Part shown: positions 60,059 to 64,000 of the stretch, in pieces
How positions within the stretch are numbered: position 1 is the stretch's first letter
Layout: each line of letters opens with the position of its first letter
NCBI GenBank assembly: GCA_027924645.1
Contig: BSBN01000809.1
Location: 40,516,001 to 40,580,000 of the forward strand
Source: Cunninghamia lanceolata
Taxonomy: Eukaryota; Streptophyta; Pinopsida; Cupressales; Cupressaceae
DNA length: 64,000 nt
Direction: 5' to 3'
Program-made: the position numbers and the translations under genes
The notes under the pieces: model-generated
Told to the model about the DNA's origin: nothing
What the model saw: only the letters and a program-made list of their open reading frames with translations
The model's database searches: none

Positions 60059-60063
60059 TGCAT

Positions 60064-61110
60064 AGTGAACTAATGCCACTACTCACACTACCCACATTTT
60101 ATAAATATATGGTGACCAACTAGCCCACATCTATCAAAAGTCATACGTGGTCATGTCATTGAAACTCATTCATGCCTTCACTAAAATCAAAGCTATGTTA
60201 TTTCATAGGCCAATGCAACTACAAGTGACCAAGCTTCATAATCAATTACAAATTGTTGATGCATATATTCTAGAAGGGCCCAAATCAAAATCAAAATTCA
60301 TTCATTGAAGGTATAGGCAATAAGGTTTGCAAGGAAATGTTTCAATCTTTATGATCTTGCAATGTTGTTCAAACCATTAAAGTCATCTGATAAGTGGATA
60401 AGAATCTCTCAGAGGTTTGTGAAGTGTCGAATTTGCCTTTACTCAACAATATAAGAATCTTTTTACTACCCAAGATCTCTTTCAATCTCATTATGAAGCT
60501 CTTAAGTAGTTTCTTGATGTGGTTCCATGTCACCTTTTCTTAGCTCAAAGGGTGTATTTTATAAAATTCTATCTTTTGAGGATCTCCAAGAAGCCATGAA
60601 TAATATGGCCAAGGAAAAGACTCCTAGATGTGATGGTTTTCCTTGTGAGATCTATAAAACCATTAGAGATGCTATTGGTTGTGATTTTCATATAGACTTT
60701 ATTGGAAGATATCAATCAAACAATTCCTTCAAAAAATTATTAACAAAAGAAATGTCAAATTCATACCTACGGCTAGTGATTTAAGTTGATTTGCAAATTG
60801 ATATCAATTACCCTGCTTAATGACTCCCACAAGATTATTTCAAAATCCCTTATGTTGCACATTTTCCACTTTCTTTTAAATGTGTTTTGTCTTGAGAAAA
60901 CCAATTTCATCAAATGAAAATTCATATTAGACATAATTATTACTTGCAATACTACAGAATGGACTATAAACTCAAACCAATGGACATTTTTTATTAAAAT
61001 TGACTTTGAAGTGTTGCATGATAGGATTGAACAACCTTACATTATTCCCATGATTCATGCTCTTGGATTTAGCAATAACTTCCAAGTCAAAGTAAGCTAA
61101 TGATATGTCA
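60064..61110 (+). pseudogene. LINE reverse transcriptase, decayed, continues from 51025
   Basis: The linker and RT N-terminus read QLQVTKLHNQLQIVDAYILE (about 60210) and FEDLQEAMNNMAKEKTPRCD with GFPCEIYK (about 60570-60650). Then come SITLLNDSHKIISKSLMLH (about 60805) and WTFFIKIDFEVLHDRIEQPY (about 60990-61050), where KIDF carries the first catalytic Asp. These are standard L1 RT motifs in the right order. The frame fades out near 61110 before the second catalytic motif. Together with 50175-51025 this is one LINE split by the copia insertion. Confidence 0.8.
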
Positions 61111-61594
61111 ATCAATGCCTTTAAGTGGTATTGAAAACTTTAAAAATTTGACATAAGGTAACATCACGTAGTAAATAAATTGTATTTTCCATAAAATATA
61201 TAAAAAAGTTAGTAATAGAGTATGATTTTGAATGTATTTTATAAGCTACTGATTTATTTTTTGAATAATTTCAATTTATTTTGGTGAAAATCAAATATTT
61301 CAAAGGGGAGCTACGTAAAATTTTAGTGAAACACAAAGAGTAGTGGTTATTCTATTAATCCATTGTTTTGAGAAATAAAACTAATATTTTATTATAAAAC
61401 TTATGTAAATGTAAAGGACAAATGTACAAATGTGTTAAATAATTTTCTTTTGAAACTTTGAAGGATAATAATAAGCAAAGGATGCTTGGGAGGACAAATA
61501 TATCAAACCATTAGAAGCACAAAAAGATTAAAATTGACTTAAATATTCATTAATATGTTCATTAAAACCTTGATCACACTAAAATATATTAGAA
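61111..61594. other. AT-rich stretch, nothing recognised
   Basis: Sequence between the LINE remnant and the gypsy gag remnant. No end repeats are visible. Confidence 0.35.
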
Positions 61595-62460
61595 ACTATA
61601 GTTTTAAATGCATAGTCACATCAAAATGTCTAAATAAATTCATAGCTAGTTGATCAAAACAACGAATAGAGAGAAGAGACAATGAGTAGAACCATTAAAT
61701 AATAGTCACAATGTGTGCAAGGAAATAATAGCCAATTTTTTTCTCATCATAAGCATAATCTAGGCATAATGCATTAAAAGATTGTAAGTGAGTAATTGGA
61801 TCACATTTTCCATGATACAACTCAAAATGATCTACCACAAAACTCATGGGTAATGGTTATGTCACGGCCTCAAACACAAGAGGTGCACAATGTGTGGAGC
61901 ATATGTAATAGCATCTTGGGTGCTTGGCATAGAATCAATTTTCTTGTCAACTGAATCTAGCTTTTGTAGTAGTGTATCTATGGTAGAGATTTGGGATCTA
62001 GTTGTAGTAAAGGTAGCATGGTAAGAAATTTATATGTATAATAAGATTGGTGGGTAAAAGGTAGGGTGATGTATGGTCATGGGAATGGTAGGAGGAATGA
62101 GATAAGGTATGGAATGAGGTACATGATTTAATGGTAGAGGTAGAAATAACACTATTAATGGGAGAAAAAAGGTGCAAAACTAGTGGTAGGAGTGGAAGTA
62201 GTAGAGCGAACACTAAGAACATGGGTAGTCATTGGACTAGTGGGGATAACATGGAGCATGGGTGAAGAAATAGTGGGATGAAAGTAATAAGGGATCTAGG
62301 TGTAGAGAACTATATAGTGTAAGAGAGAAGTAGGCATAACAAAAATATCCAACATGGAAATGGGAGGTGCAACAAAAGGCATACCAAACTAAGGGACAAA
62401 ACTAAGAGGAAGCTAAAAATTGGAAGTGGCTTATGTAGGATGGCAAGAGGAAGATGTGTC
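61595..62460 (-). pseudogene. Second Ty3/gypsy gag remnant
   Basis: Minus-strand translation of 61595-61858 gives SFVVDHFELYHGKCDPI, DPITHLQSFNALCLDYAYD, a TAA, then WFYSLSLLSIRCFDQLAMN and FRHFDVTMHL. This is the retrotransposon gag core (compare FDKYKGKGNLNDHLRAFF at 4860-4900). To the right, 61870-62460 encodes a coiled LLQKLDSVDKKIDSMPSTQ and Ser/Thr/Pro-rich fragments, like the gag N terminus at 4978-5990. Frameshifts and stops are many. It is from a different gypsy copy or family than the one at the left edge. Confidence 0.65.
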
Positions 62461-64000
62461 ATTTAGAGAATTGGAAGAATTAACCATAGAACCAGTGCCT
62501 TGAAGCACATCAAACCTACATGTCCTAGTAATTATCAAATCAGGAAAGACCTCAAACAAATGTCTAGGACTATAAACATTGGACAAACTAGTAAGATCAT
62601 GTGCAAATTTCTATTGATTCACATTTTCCTTGTAATAATATTTTTTTTTTCTCATGCTCAAGAATAGTAACAATAGTAGTACTCATGTGAATACCATAAT
62701 AAATAATATTTGTGTTGGATTAGACCATTTGAGGTCTTAAATTAGCACTTCTTCACAAAGGTAAGTTAGGGCTTTGAGTACCTCATTGCATTAAAAACTC
62801 TAGAATGATGGAGGATAAGGCCCTATGGAAACCCTATTGGACTATAAGAGTGGAAGGTGTCACCAAATGTAAGAGGACAATTTAAACCTATCATATAATG
62901 AGAGGGATAATAAAATGCATTTTACAAATTACCTAATGTAAATAAATAAATAACAAAAGAATCTAGATCCTACTTTTAATAAGAGTGATGTGGATAATAA
63001 ATGCACTAAAAAAAGTGTTCAAAAATTGAAGTAAATAAATATTGATAGTTAGAAATATAACGTAGACATTTTGTGACAAGTATCTGAAAGTGGATCATTA
63101 ATGTATAAAAATTCATGGATGCTCATATGAATGAATCTATAAATTTATTATTTATCTATCAACGTCACTCGACTACAACTATAGAAGTGATCTGTGTGAA
63201 TCGTGAATCCAACCAACATATAGATATATGATCTTTAGTGCATGGATATGATCTTTGAAAAAGTTTAATACTTGTTCTTTAGTTAATCTAGATTCTTGTG
63301 ACATAACTATCTAATTCACGATGTTTAGAAAAAACCTATAGGGAGCTTGTTATGTGAGGATCTTCTCCTTGTGACAAGCCTTTAGGATATGTAGTCATTG
63401 GATTTTAAAAATAATAAAAGATAATATACAAGCATGAAAGAGATTCCCTAGATATTTATGTAAGTAGATAATCTAATAAGCTTTGATAATGTTAATGAAT
63501 TTATTTTTTAATGTTCTTATCAAATTCTATAAAAAAATAGACCATCCAAAATGAACTAGGGTTATTCCTTTGAATACAATTCCAACTGATGTAAATGAAA
63601 GACTTCACATGTCAAGTCAACACACATGGTCAAATGGAAAGAGTACATTGACCTCAAGTTATGAATTTTAATTAAAATTCTTGAGCATTTTTTACAAAGC
63701 ATGCATCTAGCTTGGGTTAACTAAAAAAATTGTAGATCTAACCTTAGGTGGGAAATGAATGGAACTAAGTATGAAGACTAGTCCCTAGGATTGTGTATAG
63801 ATGGAAATAGATATGTTTTGAGTTATATGCCAATTTTTAGTACAAATTATACCAATTATGCACTTATCATTGCATAAATGATAATGTCGCCAAAGTGAAA
63901 CACCAAGATTTTTTAGAAAACATTTTATTATTTCATATACATGTTAGCAAAAAACTTCTTAGTATGGTGTTTCATTGAAATCAATGTGACTCACCCAATG
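62461..64000. other. Unresolved stretch to window edge
   Basis: The first part may be further gag N terminus or leader of the minus-strand gypsy remnant (a weak reading near 62470-62580 on the minus strand). Beyond 62.6 kb nothing was recognised and no LTR end was found before the edge. Confidence 0.3.

Larger units (their letters stand above)
51026..60063 (+). mobile_element. Nearly full-length Ty1/copia element with TGCAT target duplication
   Basis: Two long LTRs (51031-52914 and 58194-60058), a tRNA-Met primer site, one gag-pol frame and a polypurine tract are all present in the right order. TGCAT at 51026-51030 and 60059-60063 is a perfect 5-bp target duplication. The LTRs are nearly identical, so this is the youngest large insertion in the window. 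It landed in an older LINE. Long LTRs, a long gag with a coiled segment and several zinc knuckles suggest the SIRE/Maximus group (inference). No envelope-like ORF is present. Confidence 0.95.

Noticed and set aside
61998..62222. Leu/Ser/His-rich minus-strand frame as a membrane protein
   Set aside because: It is the wrong frame of the Ser/Thr/Pro-rich gag N terminus next to a clear gag core.

Overview
The window looks like nuclear DNA of a large-genome land plant, probably a gymnosperm (inference). It is AT-rich, almost all gene-like sequence belongs to transposable elements, and the elements are nested and decayed. The main families are Ty3/gypsy and Ty1/copia LTR retrotransposons and L1-like LINEs carrying an RNase H domain. 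One spliced gene of an ordinary plant transcription-factor family is present. No bacterial, organellar, rRNA, tRNA or CRISPR features were seen.

Layout. 1-10.2 kb: the 5' part of a minus-strand Ty3/gypsy element (LTR, primer-binding-site-like sequence, long leader, gag, protease with a G-patch-like motif, start of reverse transcriptase). Its gag is split by a 1450-bp solo LTR with a perfect 5-bp target duplication. 10.2-13.4 kb: a broken plus-strand gene resembling a DDE-type DNA transposase, with an Asn/Glu repeat near its N terminus and one intron. 13-14.3 kb: a cluster of CCCCTTAAG motifs and a perfect 37-bp inverted repeat. 18.2-20.4 kb: an unrecognised multi-exon minus-strand pseudogene with a proline-rich N terminus. 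LTR-like sequences in opposite orientation flank this 14-kb block. 21.9-24.3 kb: a 560-bp tandem duplication and a 118-bp tandem repeat. 24.4-34 kb: LTR remnants, a likely copia 3' LTR, a LINE 3' end and short tandem repeats.

35.05-36.82 kb: a seven-exon AP2-family gene that can be read through without a stop. It includes the family's 9-nt micro-exon; its first AP2 domain is complete and its second is cut short. 38.2-41.6 kb: an internally deleted copia element with two LTRs. 43.3-47.2 kb: a 5'-truncated LINE (RT thumb, zinc knuckle, RNase H, and a degenerate extra reading frame before the 3' tail). 50.2-61.1 kb: an older LINE (endonuclease, then reverse transcriptase) split by a nearly full-length 9-kb copia element with 1.9-kb LTRs and a TGCAT target duplication. 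61.6-62.5 kb: a second minus-strand gypsy gag remnant.

Most likely to be new: the transposase-like gene with its unrecognised neighbour in the 10-20 kb block, the AP2 gene with one-and-a-half AP2 domains, and the extra 3' reading frame in two LINE copies.
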